This document shows, one piece after another, positions 10,605 through 22,648 of a stretch of DNA of 64,000 nucleotides. The stretch comes from Torreya grandis. Its lineage: Eukaryota > Streptophyta > Pinopsida > Cupressales > Taxaceae. Location: contig JARHVA010000224.1 in the NCBI GenBank assembly GCA_037957365.1, forward strand, positions 630,001 to 694,000, written 5' to 3'. Each line of letters begins with the position of its first letter. Position 1 is the stretch's first letter. The position numbers and the translations under genes are program-made. Under the pieces are notes generated by a model, which did no database searches, was not told where the DNA came from, and worked only from the letters and a program-made list of their open reading frames with translations.

Positions 10605-12561
10605 CCTCCCCATAAGGAATATTTTTTCCTCAAAAGTACCAAGAATCCAATTGAACCTGTTACACAACTTTTGCATCACACCAACAAATAGAACTCTAAA
10701 AAAAATCATGGTCCAACTAATATTGTAACCTATATATGGAGAGTAAAAATAAACTTTGTATCCATTCTACCAAATGACCTATTACCCAAAATAGTCATAA
10801 TCTCTAGTGGCTTCTCTCAACCCCTACACTGCATGAAGGTTAAGGTATTCTCCTTGTTTATCACAGAAGGGAAATCATTGTGCTACATACACCTAAGGAT
10901 TTACAAAAAAATTTCACACATGTATACTTAAATTTTACAAATGTTTCCCATTTATGGGTCTTTTTAAAGTACACCTACATGATGTAACTAATAAACATGC
11001 ATGTGTGTATAGAAAGTTTATAATATAAACGTTTCCCATATTATTGTGGGACTTAGATGTATACAATGTTAAGTATAAAAAATTGTAATGAATTTATCTA
11101 TTCTAAGGTGACTAATTCACAATACATGTTACCTAAGTATAATTAAGGAAACTAAAAAAACAAAATTAACTGCTGTATCTCTCAAATCTTTCTCTGAACC
11201 TATCGAATTGTAATTTTAACTTGAAGAGTTTTCACAATAAGAGTTTCTTTACAAGATCACAAATTTATAAGTAATTGTAAGCAAATATCATTTAAAAGTA
11301 AGAAGAAACCAAGTATTTTAAACTGTCTTGAGGTTCCCTTCACCATCTGACTGATCCCTGATTCATACCTCCACAACTCATCCAACCGAGTTAGTTTCCA
11401 ATAGAAAACTAAATAGGAGATATAAAAATTAAATCCCTCCAAACACAACTTTTATAGAAAATTCCTTCCCTATATCCAATAGTTAGGAGTTATGTAAAAT
11501 GAATGTGTTAAAGAGAATAAAATCATACTAATTAAATGCTATAACCATGCTTATCAAAACTATTTAAATAACCATTTAACCATAAGGGTTGTTCCCTCCT
11601 AATGGTTTTCATAACTGAATGGTAAGTGGATTCATATTTTATAAAACTCTATCTCAATAAGAGTTAGATGATCCACGTTATATTTCAAAAAGGATTTAAA
11701 AAAAATTCTATATAAAGATATATTTTATATCCAAAGTAACCCATATAAAGGTTATCCTGATATCAAGGATTCAAACCATAAATTGTGCAAATATAGTTAC
11801 ACTGAAAATAACTCATACCTCATTGAGAACTATAGAATGCACCTACTGAGTACTAGCTAGTATACCATTGGTATCTTAAATAACTTCTTGTTTTCATCCT
11901 AAAACCCTTAACAAAGCTATGAGACATACCAATCTATGAACCAGTTAAAAAAATCAAAAATCAATGTGAAAAAACCTATTCAATATTGAACTATGCCTTG
12001 TTTCCCATTTCCATATGTTACCATGGAACTGGTTTTTTCATTTGCACCTATATTCAAGGACATAGACATCCATTGTATGATTAATAATAAAAAATAATAA
12101 GGCTACACAACTAGTTAGCTAGACAAAAATATTATGTCAATTACAATATGAAATTAGATCATAACCATACCTCAATCTACCCTCTGTGTAAGACTGATAA
12201 TCGAACTGTAACTCTTTCCTCTTGGATGTGCATCTCTGAAAGTGCCTTACACTTTATATGAATGCTTCCCAAGGAAGAGAGGTTTTTCCTTTCACAATAC
12301 CATCTCACAACTCAAGTGTCAAAGTGTTATGTACTTCATCTATATTGATCCTACATGGTTAGTGGTTCTACAATATTGGTTTTCAAAATCTTGTCTTCTT
12401 TTAGTGAATTGGAACACCTTCCAATTTTCCTTTGCACTAGCCTTCTTGCATGGTCAACTCAACATAGGAATTAGACCCAAAATATTGATATTTAAAAACT
12501 CCAAATAAAATAATATCACAATTGAACTAAGGTCTTGTAATCACTTTCTATGATACCAAAT
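10605..12561 (-). mobile_element. Interior of LARD-like element
   Basis: A PPT (minus strand GGGGAGGTT, 10605-10613) borders the left LTR and a PBS (plus strand CTATGATACCA, about 12547-12557) the right LTR. Between them I see no retroviral domain on either strand. Open frames at 10515-10709, 11257-11448 and 12242-12508 show no recognisable motif. The interior appears non-coding, consistent with replication in trans. Confidence 0.75.
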
Positions 12562-15183
12562 TTGATCCATAAACCATACAAACAAAATAGTTTTTAAAAA
12601 AATGGATACTAAATTCTCAATTCCTAAATTAAATAAAATCGGTAGTGGAAATTCTAGGATTGAGTGAAATTATTTAGATAACTTTATAAACTCATTTCCT
12701 GCATATAACTTATGATTTGTTGTCATATTCAACTTTCCCATAATTCAATCTTAGTGCCTCATTAATTCTTTTTTTGACTAAATTAAAAAAATTAAACATA
12801 GAACAATTGAAAGGAAAAGTGACACAAGAAGTGGTAATGGAGTTCACCCATCATTTGGGCTACGTCTCTGGGATTGCAGTCAATGGCAATCTAATCTATT
12901 ATAAAAATGATGTAAATATACTTTTCAAATTACATCATAAATGGATTTAAGAAACCTATCATAGTACTATAAACTCAACTACGTAAAGACTATACAATTG
13001 TTCATAAAAATATCTTCTTCTAGTCTGTAGCACCCCTTTATCCTTCTCCTATTTATTCAAGTAATTTTTCTCCAGTAAAAGTATTTGTAAAAACTCTTCA
13101 AAAGGGTATAATATTAAATCAGAGTGCCTTTGCCTTCTGACTAACTTACAACCCTAATAATCTCCATATAGCTATATATACATCCCTCATAGCCAAAGAC
13201 CATTTAAAGTAGACATATTAAAAAATATAGCTTACAGGTCTCTGTATTCATTTAGAGTTACAAAAATACATACCTTATTTTTCTATCACAATATATTCCC
13301 ATTATATCTCTTCCATTGGCTGAATCCATATAAAAGGAAGTAAATTTAATGATACCTGTAGTTTTCTTTAGAGATCAAAAGATTTCCAAATAGAATAATC
13401 ATATACTTATATCTAACATGTATGATTATATTTTAATTGATATGTAATTACCCATGTTACTTGCATACCTCTTCCATGGATAGAATCCATATTAAAATAG
13501 AAGATATTGTGACCACAAAAATAAATATATATCTCACATGGTGATCCAACTATGTAGCATATCAAAAGTTCAGTTTAGATACTCTCTTCCATCTTTGGTC
13601 TGCATCTAAACACCCAACACAATACACATTTTCTCTAAAACTATTCGTAATTATATTTATGTAATAGAGATTGCCCTGAATATACTCACAAACTGTGTAA
13701 AATGATTTAGTCACACATCATGACCAAATTTTCTTTCTAAGAAGAGATCATATTAACTTCTCAATCAAAGGCTTTGCCACATAGACTATGTCATCCATCA
13801 CTGACTCATTTTCAATAGCCATTACACCAAAATGCTTATACACCATGGGTATGTATTAGATTCATATTCATATAGATAGAGGAAACATGCATTCCTTAAT
13901 GACTCTATGTAGAGACATAAACTCCATTTATTTTTCCCATGTATGTCTTTGATTTCTATGTCCGAATAGGACTACCCTGTGAGGATTTTTACTAGTTGAG
14001 GATAAATGACGAGCTATCCTCAAGTAGATTCCTCTACAACCATCATAAAAAATAAATTAATGCCTTCATTCTAGATGTTTACTTCCCAACCCATGGTTTT
14101 CAAAATGTACTTCTCACTTCTCCATTTGAATCTCATCTCAATCAAAAGTTATTTTAACAGGGCCATCAATGAATATATTGAATATGCAGAGACCTCATCC
14201 TATGACAAACTTTTGAGCATCTCTTTTATTTAATAGCTACAAAGCCATTCCAAAATGGAGACCATGTTCACTAAAGATCACATCTCTCTTTATTTCTCAT
14301 GGGCTAGATCTTATATACAAACCTCCCTTTTTTTACTCGAACCTTGCATAATAATTCATTACAATGCTATGCCTTTGCTATCGCCAACAGTCTTTATTGA
14401 CCAACCATATCTATTTTTCTTTGTGGGTCCTTTAGGCTTTAAATGTCTATATTCCCCCCTCATCATTGTAGCCTCCTCTACTTATTAAAATAGTGATATT
14501 GAATTCTATGCTCTAACCTCCTCTCACACAGTCTTGCCCATCACCTCCTTATTATCCTTTGTTTAAGCCTTTTAACTCGCATCCATAAAACAATATACTC
14601 TCTTTGGGTAAATGGTTTCCTTTTTTTAATCTCAAAAAACCATTTATTCAATAAAGATTATTTTCCCACATTCTTGGGATAAGAATATTCGTAAGCCTTT
14701 AAATAGGATTTTTTTTCATTAAAGGCCCATGGATTCAGCCACGTATTAAACCACCTTTTGCTAATAATCTCAAAGCTAAGTTTGGTTATACTACTAGTGA
14801 ATTGGTTTGAATGCTTTGACTTGAGTTGGCTATGAATTGGATTACCATGCAAGTTGGGTTGGTATATGAGTCAAGTTGGCATACAAATTGGGTTGACATG
14901 TGAGTAGGGTTGGCATGCGAGTTTGGTTGACATACGAGTCAAGTTGAGAAATATAATGGATGTGGTGGGAGACCATGTGGTGCCCTAAGGACCCATCATG
15001 TGGGCCTCTCTAATTTCTCCCATCCTACCATGTATCACAACTAGAAGCACACAAATTATTTGTATGGTAAAAATAGTGTAATTATAGAATTAATAAAACA
15101 CCATTACCACTCCACCAGTTATGATCTTTGTAGATGGCCCTTTAAAATAGCAATGAAAATGGTGACCATAGTCCTCTAGATCA
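12562..15183 (-). repeat. 5' LTR of LARD-like element
   Basis: It starts TGATCC four bases after the PBS and ends GATCA at 15183, where RNase H of element C begins without a break. It matches 7881-10604 with scattered substitutions and several short indels. A candidate promoter cannot be chosen among many TA-rich blocks. Confidence 0.85.
14816..14948 (-). repeat. About 20-bp minisatellite in second LARD LTR
   Basis: Imperfect GAGTTGGxTTGGCATxC-type units, about six copies, occupy the same place as 10155-10312 in the partner LTR. Confidence 0.75.
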
Positions 15184-16480
15184 TATTCTACCTATGTATA
15201 AGAGAAAGTAATAACATTCATCTTCTTTCTTGACCAACTAATCATACTTGAACCATGAGAGAAACTTTAGCCTAAAGTAGACTTAAGATTCTAAATATCT
15301 CAAACCCAATCTGAATTTGTATAACCAATCAAGTCAACATCGATGCCTTCTCCATAATCCTAAAATTGTGTACCTTGAATGTAGTGGATAATCCACTTAA
15401 CTAATTTCTAGTGTAGCTCATGTGGTTCCTATGTGAATCTAGAGACCATGCCCCTACATATGAAATGTTAGGTCTAATGTGCATAAGGTATATGAGACTA
15501 CCAAAAAGTTATCTATATGAGGTAGTATCAAGTAAAAGAGATGGACAATCAGCCTCAAGATTCATACAAGATAGAAAGGGAGTTGGAACTAAATTATAGT
15601 TAGCCATGTTAAACCATGTAATAAAATCAAGAGCATGCTTGTCTTGTGCAATAGTGATTATAGAGCTAGACTGATAAATTTTAATCTCAAGGAAGTTATG
15701 CAACAAACCCAAATTAGTCATTAAGAACCTGTTAGACAAAGAAATTTTCACTACAATGATGGTGGATGAAGAACTCCCTATATCTAATAGGTCATCCACA
15801 TAGAGAACTTGAATAAAGAATGAATCATCCTATCAAAAAATTTAGACATTTGAATCAAAATGAAATCTATTGAACTCAAGCAAAAGAATAAAGGAGTACA
15901 TCTTGGCATACTAAGCTTGAAGAGCTTGTTTGAGGCAATAGATAGATTTTTGAAGTTTACAAACTAAGGAGGAATCTTCCACAAATCCTTATGGTTACTC
16001 CATATATATTTTTGCTTTGAGGTCATCATGAATAAAGGCACTATTCACATATATATAATTAAAATCTCAACTATGTGTTTCGGTAATAGTGAGAGTGAGT
16101 CAGATTGAGTTCATTTTATCCATCAGGGTGAATGTATCAATATAGTCAATGCTAAGTACCTGATAAAAACCTTTTTCTACTAAATGTACTTTGAAATTAT
16201 TTATGGAGTCATCTGTTAAATTTTTTGTTTGGTAGATCCACCTATATTAAATAAGTTTTCTTCCCTTAGGAAGAGGGACTAAATATAAGGTGTTGTTTCT
16301 AAGTAAGAAACCATACTCCTCTTCCATAATAGTATCCCACTCAAGAGTGTTTGATGCTTCATGAAATGACCATGGATAATAAGCAAATGTAAAAAAATTC
16401 ATGTGGGGCTTTCTATAATTGTTAACATGTTCACCTATTATTTTATGGATGTCCAAACCATTTTCCAACACTTTGAAGTG
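15184..16480 (-). pseudogene. RT and N-terminal RNase H of element C
   Basis: Minus-strand reading from right to left shows RT entry with NNTLYLVPLPKGRK at about 16250-16310, an intact YVDD box at 15791-15802 within a long open frame (15509-15799), the DLGLLHNFLEIKI block after it, then RNase H beginning with DLIGYTNSDWV at about 15300-15340. The RNase H frame runs up to 15184, where the LARD-like element interrupts it. Several stops are present. In a live element this enzyme copies the RNA into DNA inside the particle. Confidence 0.85.
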
Positions 16481-17640
16481 TCTTTCTAACCCAAATAGGA
16501 CTAGTGATTAGAGAGTTAGGAGGAGATTCCTCATCCTTCAAAGATATTTTAACAGAAGGAGGAGGTGGGTCCTCATCACTATTATCATCAATAAAACTAT
16601 AATAAGAATATTGATCATCAAAAATCTACTTAGGTGGATCTAAATTATCAAATCCAAATGAATCCAAGGAATGAGGAGAGGTTTGAGTGTGGAATCCGAA
16701 GGATCCTATTGAAAATAAACACTTCTTTAATGAATAACTCATAAGTGCTGGGATGGAGAAGTCTGTATCCCTTAACACCCTCAATATATCCAATGAAGAT
16801 GTAAGTATTAATATGAGGTTTCATTACCTTACATTTATTCTTCAGAATGCCAACCATAGTGTGATAACCAAATAATCAAAAGTGGTTCACTGTGGGTTTT
16901 TGCCCACTCCAATCTGAAAAGAGTGATTCTAGCCAATGATTTATGAGGAAATTGGTTCTAGATATAAAAAACATTGTTGATGGACTCAGCCGAATACTAA
17001 GATTAAAGAGACTTGGAGTGTATCATATAGTTGGCCATTTCCTTCAAGGACCTATTCTTGCACTTTACAACCCATTCTATTGAAGACTTTGTGAAACTAT
17101 ATGTTGTAATTCAAACTCATATGAAGTGCAAAATTGATTAAAATAGTTATTGACATACTAACCATCATTGTGGGTACACAAAATCTTGATGGATTTACCT
17201 AATTATTTTTTTAAGATCCTTGAAGTCTTATAAATGATCAAAGTGCTTAGATTTCTACTTAAGAAAGTACACTCAAGTATACCTCAAAAAGTCATCGATA
17301 AAAGTAACCATGTATTTAGTCATTTTGAATGAAGGTTTTATAAATGGACCAATAATGTCATTGTGGAAAATATCTAATAATTGATTAGCTCTATATGATT
17401 TTCACTTGTCATACTTATCTTTAAGATCTTAGCAAGTATGCAACCTTGGCAAACACCTTCATAAAATTTAACACATGGCAACCCTGAAAACATGTCATGA
17501 TGACTAAGTTGATATAGGTATAGATAAATTAGATGGATGAAACACTCATGCCATAATTTACTCACCCCATATGAATGAATGAGTAGTGAAGGGGAGGTTT
17601 GATCAGGATAAAAATGTGAGAAAGTATATAATCATGATTG
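16481..17640 (-). pseudogene. GAG pre-integrase and integrase of element C
   Basis: The open frame at 17374-17565 contains SKLWHECFIHL (pre-integrase; Arg-x-Gly-His changed) and VCQGCILAK, the zinc-binding module. Integrase core follows leftwards with stops: an RNWWK-like linker is hard to read, but FIGYIEGVKGYRLLHPSTYE at 16770-16830 is the well-known copia integrase C-terminal block. An acidic spacer then leads to RT. The order and phase agree with RT C on the left. Confidence 0.8.
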
Positions 17641-18938
17641 GTGATCTACTTTCTCATATGTAATTATGGAGTCATTGTCTGCTTCCATAATAACCATTGA
17701 ATTAGGTGAAAACTTAACTATCTTGCCTAAAATGATGTGACTGATATGATAAATAGATAGGATATTGGTGGATAAAGAGGGAACATATAACATCATGAAA
17801 TGTCTTATCATTCACTTCAATATATTCTCTCCCACTAATGTTTACATAAGTAGCATCATCCAACAAGATATAAGACATATAACAAGGATCCAAGTATGAG
17901 AATAGGTCCCAAGATGAATCAATGTGGTGTGAGACACCATAGTGAATTACCCATGTTTAAAGATGGGATATAACATTGAAAATTGCTTTGCCCTTATATC
18001 TACCCTTTTTACTATATTTAACCTTATAAGACCCATGTGTTGATGAACTCTAATTGGTAGAATCAACACCACTGATATTGTGCTTCTCAAGCATATTTGT
18101 CAATTTTTTAATCCATTTATTAATTCATTTGGTTTTATCATGCCCAAATTTATTACATTAGTCACATGTGGGTCACTCTTTCTTGGTTTTCTCATCTGAA
18201 GAGGAGAAATATTTTGATGCTTTGGACTTGGCATCAAAATTTTGACCCTTTTTTGCTCTAGGTCCTTCTTATTCTATTTATTTTTATTTTTGTTAGAAGA
18301 ATTTTATTTTTCATGACTCATAATTAAGGTATGAAATTTATATGATCTAAGTGTACCCATTTGGATAAGTTTGTTTGTCTCCTGAGTTAAGTCAACATCA
18401 AGGTCATCTAAGGATGACATGGTTCATGTACCTCAAGGGAACACTTGGTGGTGTGGAAGGTAGAAATGAAAATATAATAGTTAGATCCCAATTTTTCAAG
18501 GATGTAAATAATCAATTGATCATTATTTTTTTCAATTCCATGTAGTTTCAACTATAACTTGAGTGATTTAAACTTTTTGAAGAAGTAATGTATAGTGTCA
18601 AAGTCACCTGGGCTCAAAATGATGAGCTCATTTTCCAACTCATGACCTCTCATTATGTCCTACTTACCAAATATTTTTTATACTATGGTTCAAAATTCAT
18701 TAAAAAATGGTTTCATATTCAATATGAATGAGTAGATATAGAGATATAGACATGTATAATAGAATGTAGGCTTCATCTTTTTTGTTAAACCACTCACCTT
18801 CTCTACATCAAGTGTCAGTTATTTTTATATAACCATCATGATTCGATGTAAAAATTTTATCCTCAAGAATATTTAAACTTTGGGTTTCCACACATGATAT
18901 TTAAATGGTTTAAGAAGTGGAACATGAATTTGATCCAT
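17641..18938 (-). pseudogene. Gag-protease of element C
   Basis: The likely start ATG is at 18936-18938 on the minus strand (MDQIHVP). Gag features follow: a FHTTKCSLE helix region at about 18430-18460, a zinc knuckle relic near 18140-18175 (C..CNKFGH, one position a stop, last Cys lost), then protease near 17937-17953 where the catalytic DSG triad reads HYG, and SHHI afterwards. The His-Tyr change alone would abolish aspartic protease activity. Multiple stops are present. Confidence 0.75.
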
Positions 18939-20160
18939 GGTGTAAAAATTAAGTATATGTTGAATTGAGTGTGCTAGAAAGATAATGATAGACACAACCT
19001 CCATGAATATATAGGGGTTAATTATTAAAAGAATAAATAATATTACCGATGTTTTGAGATCTTAAAAAATTTAAATTTTAAAAAAATGGTTCTTGAAAAG
19101 GAGATATAGGTTTAAATTTATGAAATTTTAATTATTTCTTGATCGCAACAAAAAATTCTCCACTTTGCATATTTTTTTTGGGGTGCAAATAGTTTGGCCC
19201 AAAGTTTGTGAGGAACCATTAAGAATCCTTGGGTTAGTTTTTAATAAAGGTAAATCATGCATTTGACCAAGGGATAAGGGATATGATGAATGCTTCCCTT
19301 GATTGATTTGATTGAACCTCCATTTTTCAAATGAATAGCGTCCCTACAGACCAACATAAACTTGATGATAATTAGGATGTTGTAGGTGTATGTGGTCAAG
19401 AAGAGATGTGAGGCCATGGTAAAAAGAAGGAATTTAGGTGTAGATATATATGATGCATAGATAAATTTAAATATTCATGGTGATTTGGTGTGGGTGGTTG
19501 CAACACAACATGTGTTGTGAGTGGCATGATGGGATGCGATGAGACAAGATAGGTTAGCCTACATCAACATTGCTAACATAAACACATCAGCTTGAATCAC
19601 ATGAGCATGGATTATGGGGATGTGATGGCATGGATAAAATAAGTTAAACTTTTGGGGATACAATAACACGGATCATGGGGATGCACAAGCATGATTCAAA
19701 TGTAGACGTCAAAAAAAGTTTGAGTTTACAAAAGTTGTTGAACTAGCACAAATGGCAAAAACACCAACAAGAAAAATCCCATATCTTGAAAAATATGTAG
19801 GGTTCCTTCAAAAACCATCAAAGACCTGATTCTTATTTTGGAAAACCCATAAACATTTTTTTGCTTAAAATATCAAGAGGTAAAAAATTTGCATATTTTA
19901 GAAAATTGCCTTTAAACCCTCCAAAAATAGTCAAAAATGATTATCACAAAACTAGGTCATGTTTATAGCCAGTCTTAGGGTTTTATCACCTTATAAATCC
20001 AAATATGTTATCTATTTTTAAATTAGATACCCTGAGCTACACATATGTGCATATTTTTTATAAACCCCACCAAACCCTTAAATTTTGAAATCAATAAAAA
20101 AATTAAACCAGCTAGAATGCTAGATCTCACAACAAGAACAATGGCATTCAGATACCAAAA
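18939..20160 (-). other. Long leader of element C, no gene seen
   Basis: Between the PBS and the likely gag start lie 1.2 kb without a recognisable domain on either strand, longer than the usual copia leader of a few hundred bases. It contains loosely repeated CATGGGGATG-type blocks at about 19600-19700. It may hold an unrecognised insertion or a lengthened packaging region. Confidence 0.45.
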
Positions 20161-20172
20161 GCTATGATACCA
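20161..20172 (-). other. Primer-binding site of element C
   Basis: The plus strand reads GCTATGATACCA (minus TGGTATCATAGC), one mismatch from the initiator tRNA-Met PBS. It directly abuts the LTR. Confidence 0.85.
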
Positions 20173-20496
20173 TGTTAGAGTGAGATAGAATATAGGATCA
20201 ATTTAGATAGGATCAAATGCATGAAATTAAACCTATATGGAGTAGTTAAATTAGAAGAACAATTCAAAATGGAAAAAGTTTGTCGTCACAACCAAAAAAT
20301 TATATTAGCATCATTAGCCATAAAATATTTAGGAAGGTACATTATATATCTAAAAGATAAACATGCCCTCACAGCCTCATGAATGTGGGATTATATTTCA
20401 TAATGAACTTTATTAAATACTTAAGTGACACCTAAGCAAGCTAACTAGACATGTGCAGGGACAAACCATTAAATGGAATAAAAATCTACACTAACA
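20173..20496 (-). repeat. 5' LTR of element C
   Basis: Termini TGTTAG and CTAACA form a perfect 6-bp inverted repeat. A TATATA block at 20344-20349 could serve as the promoter on the minus strand. Immediately outside is AATAT (20497-20501), matching 7133-7137. Confidence 0.85.
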
Positions 20497-20501
20497 AATA
20501 T
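20497..20501. other. Target-site duplication of element C, right copy
   Basis: AATAT, identical to 7133-7137. The same bases follow the LTR copy at 254-258. Confidence 0.85.
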
Positions 20502-21539
20502 TTCTTGACCAAAAATATTGTAGTTTTGATAATCTCTTAAGAATACATCATCTCCATTGATGTTTTCAAATTATAGGACCAGTCTATGTGAGGAGTCATA
20601 AGAAACGAGGAATCATAGTCAATGCAAGCCTAATGCAACCAATAATAGATCCCCTAAGTATTCACTAGGGTTATTTGTTTTTATAAAATTAGAATCATCA
20701 AATGGCTCACCATTTTCAAATTTTTTAGATCTATAATATTTTTTAAAATCCCCATTTTACCATAGTTCCAAGGTTTACTCTTATATTTTTTTGGTCTTAG
20801 ATTTACCTCTAGACTTTGATTTATCTGACCTCTTTTTATTTCTCTCTTTGGAATGACCTCTCAAAAATAATAGATCATCTTTTTGATAATCCTCAATGGA
20901 TTTCTTTCTTATTAATTTTGATAACAAGACTTCTATTACATCCTCAACTTTTAACTTTGAGGCATTACTAGTTATTGTCATAATTAAATTATTGAGTTGG
21001 GCAAAGAACAAAAAAAAGTAATACACTTGTCTTCTTCATCAAATTTAATTTTTAAAGAAATTAATTAACTTAACATAGCATTCAAAGTGCTCAGATGTTC
21101 TTTCATAGAGTCACCATCATTCATTCTCAATAAATAAAGCACATTTTAAAGAAATAAGATGTTCACTAGAGACTTTAGCTGATACAAAGTCCCCAACTTC
21201 ACCCCATAGTTCCTGAGAAGTTTTCTCTATTGATACATTGATAAAAATTGAATCTAATAGATATAATCTGATTGAAATCTTTTCATTATTATGTACTATT
21301 TTCCATAATTTATCCTTCATGCCCATAGGTTTTACTCCTATTAAATCAACCCACTAATCTCTATCTATTAGGAGATCTTACATAGCTAAAAAATTTGTCT
21401 ATTAAATTTGTTGATTTATATCTTTGTACGTCCCATCATTTTTCATTCACACAAATATTATTTCATGCACAAATCTCACTCAAGAAGTTTTTTATCAAAG
21501 AAAAAGAAGCCCTAACTTTTAAAATAAGTATTAAACCTA
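20502..21539 (-). pseudogene. Copia gag-protease start (element A, copy 2)
   Basis: Two open frames give the gag body. At 21117-21326 it has KLWKIV, RLYLLDSIFINVSIEKTSQELW and KVSSEHLISLK; at 20781-21026 it has LIMTITSNASKLKVEDVIEVLLSK, SIEDYQKDDLLFLRG and a basic SKSRGKSKTKK tail. A zinc knuckle follows at about 20740-20780 with NYGKMG (Cys changed to Tyr). Protease is read further left with a degraded ..YDSSHR.. block and an INGDDVFL stretch, and stops at the C insertion. It is the better preserved of the two gag A copies. Confidence 0.8.
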
Positions 21540-21551
21540 ACTCTAATACTA
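21540..21551 (-). other. Primer-binding site (element A, copy 2)
   Basis: ACTCTAATACTA on the plus strand is three bases away from the initiator-Met PBS complement and lies at the same place as 1310-1321. Confidence 0.7.
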
Positions 21552-21553
21552 AA

Positions 21554-22636
21554 TGAAGATAAAATTGTCTGATAAACTATTACAAGAGAAGTAATTTGAA
21601 AAAAATATTTAAGCTAAATACAAAGTAGGAGAAAAGGCATACACATAATATTTCACCTAGGAAACTCTTGCGGGAAAAGCCCATCATAGTAAACTTCTTT
21701 GTTATTATATTAACTCATCATTTACAATACAATAACACACTTCAAAGTTATATAAATTTATATAGAGGTTTATGTCTCCCTAATTAATGTGTGAGTATAT
21801 ATAGGAACATCAATAACAAACCATAGAATTACTCAAACATGTGATGATTCATATTCTTTATCAATTGAGTGTCCACCTATTTCACTTTATCTTTCACCCA
21901 TGGTGCTTCAACTTCCACATGTGATGATTTAACTTCCACCTAAATTATCTTTCAGAAGGTGTCAAATAGTATATCTCATAAAAATATTTGAATCCACCAT
22001 TGGATCCCTCTTATAAAAATATATACTTTTAAATAATAACATTAAAAATGGAGTCTATATGAATAATTTATGGTCCTAGAAAGGTATCCCTATTGTGATA
22101 TTATTTATTTCACCCAAGTGTTGTCCAAGAGATACCTCAACCTTGGTGTCACCTATTAAAGTAGCCAAATATTATTTATAATCAATGTAGCTACCATAAT
22201 ACATACACCCACAATGCATGAAATACTATAATTCATTGAAAGCTTTAAATAAAAATAATATAGAAATTTACCACAAGTAGCATGAATACCTCTTCATATT
22301 AAAAATATCTAGCCCAAATTTATAGTATAACAATAACTCTCTTCCATAATGAATACCCTAACCACTAACTCTATATGCTCTTATACAGATAAGAAATAAG
22401 CTAGTGATAGGGCTTGGAGAGTAGTTAACTTGTACAACAAGTATTATTTAAGATAAGACTTTACTATTAATTTTGTAAGTCAACCAAGTCAATAAATTGA
22501 TTGATACTCTTGTCTAATAATATTTTGTAGATAATTATGCACCAATTAGTGATTATCCGCAAATTATATTAAAATGAATATTACAAATGCATCTTAAAAC
22601 CATACAATAGTGTATGATTAATTGAATACACTAACA
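21554..22636 (-). mobile_element. Copia LTR, family A (copy 2, 1.08 kb)
   Basis: It starts TGAAG after the PBS and ends CACTAACA before a PPT. It aligns end to end with 1324-2359 but keeps about 46 bp near 21782-21840 that copy 1 lacks. It lies between RNase H of pol F (right) and gag A (left), exactly as in copy 1. Confidence 0.8.
21796..21803 (-). promoter_or_regulatory. TATA box candidate in family A LTR
   Basis: TATATATA is followed on the minus strand by ACTC, in a CCTATATATACTC context, and lies about 240 bp upstream of the PBS in minus-strand sense. It is missing from LTR copy 1. Confidence 0.45.
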
Positions 22637-22648
22637 TCCCCATTTAAG
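22637..22648 (-). other. Polypurine tract beside LTR copy 2
   Basis: The minus strand reads CTTAAATGGGGA directly before the LTR start TGTTAGTG. Confidence 0.7.

Larger units (their letters stand above)
7881..15183 (-). mobile_element. Non-autonomous large-LTR retrotransposon (LARD-like)
   Basis: Two direct repeats of 2724 and 2622 bp enclose a 1957-bp interior. Both repeats start TGATCC and end GATCA, giving a perfect 5-bp terminal inverted repeat. On the minus strand an initiator-Met PBS (TGGTATCATAG) lies next to the right repeat and a GGGGAGG polypurine tract next to the left one. No gag, protease, integrase or RT signature is visible in the interior. A 4/5 TSD flanks the whole. LTRs this long round a non-coding interior fit the LARD class, which depends on proteins from an autonomous relative; which relative is unknown. 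Confidence 0.85.
7138..20496 (-). mobile_element. Copia element C, nested and itself interrupted
   Basis: This is a complete minus-strand Ty1/copia element with LTRs of 322 bp (7138-7459) and 324 bp (20173-20496), an initiator-Met PBS at 20161-20172, a PPT at 7460-7470, and gag, protease, integrase, RT and RNase H in order. A perfect 5-bp TSD flanks it. Without the 7.3-kb insertion at 7881-15183 it would be about 6.05 kb, normal for the family. It sits inside the protease/pre-integrase region of element A. All coding domains carry stops. Confidence 0.85.
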
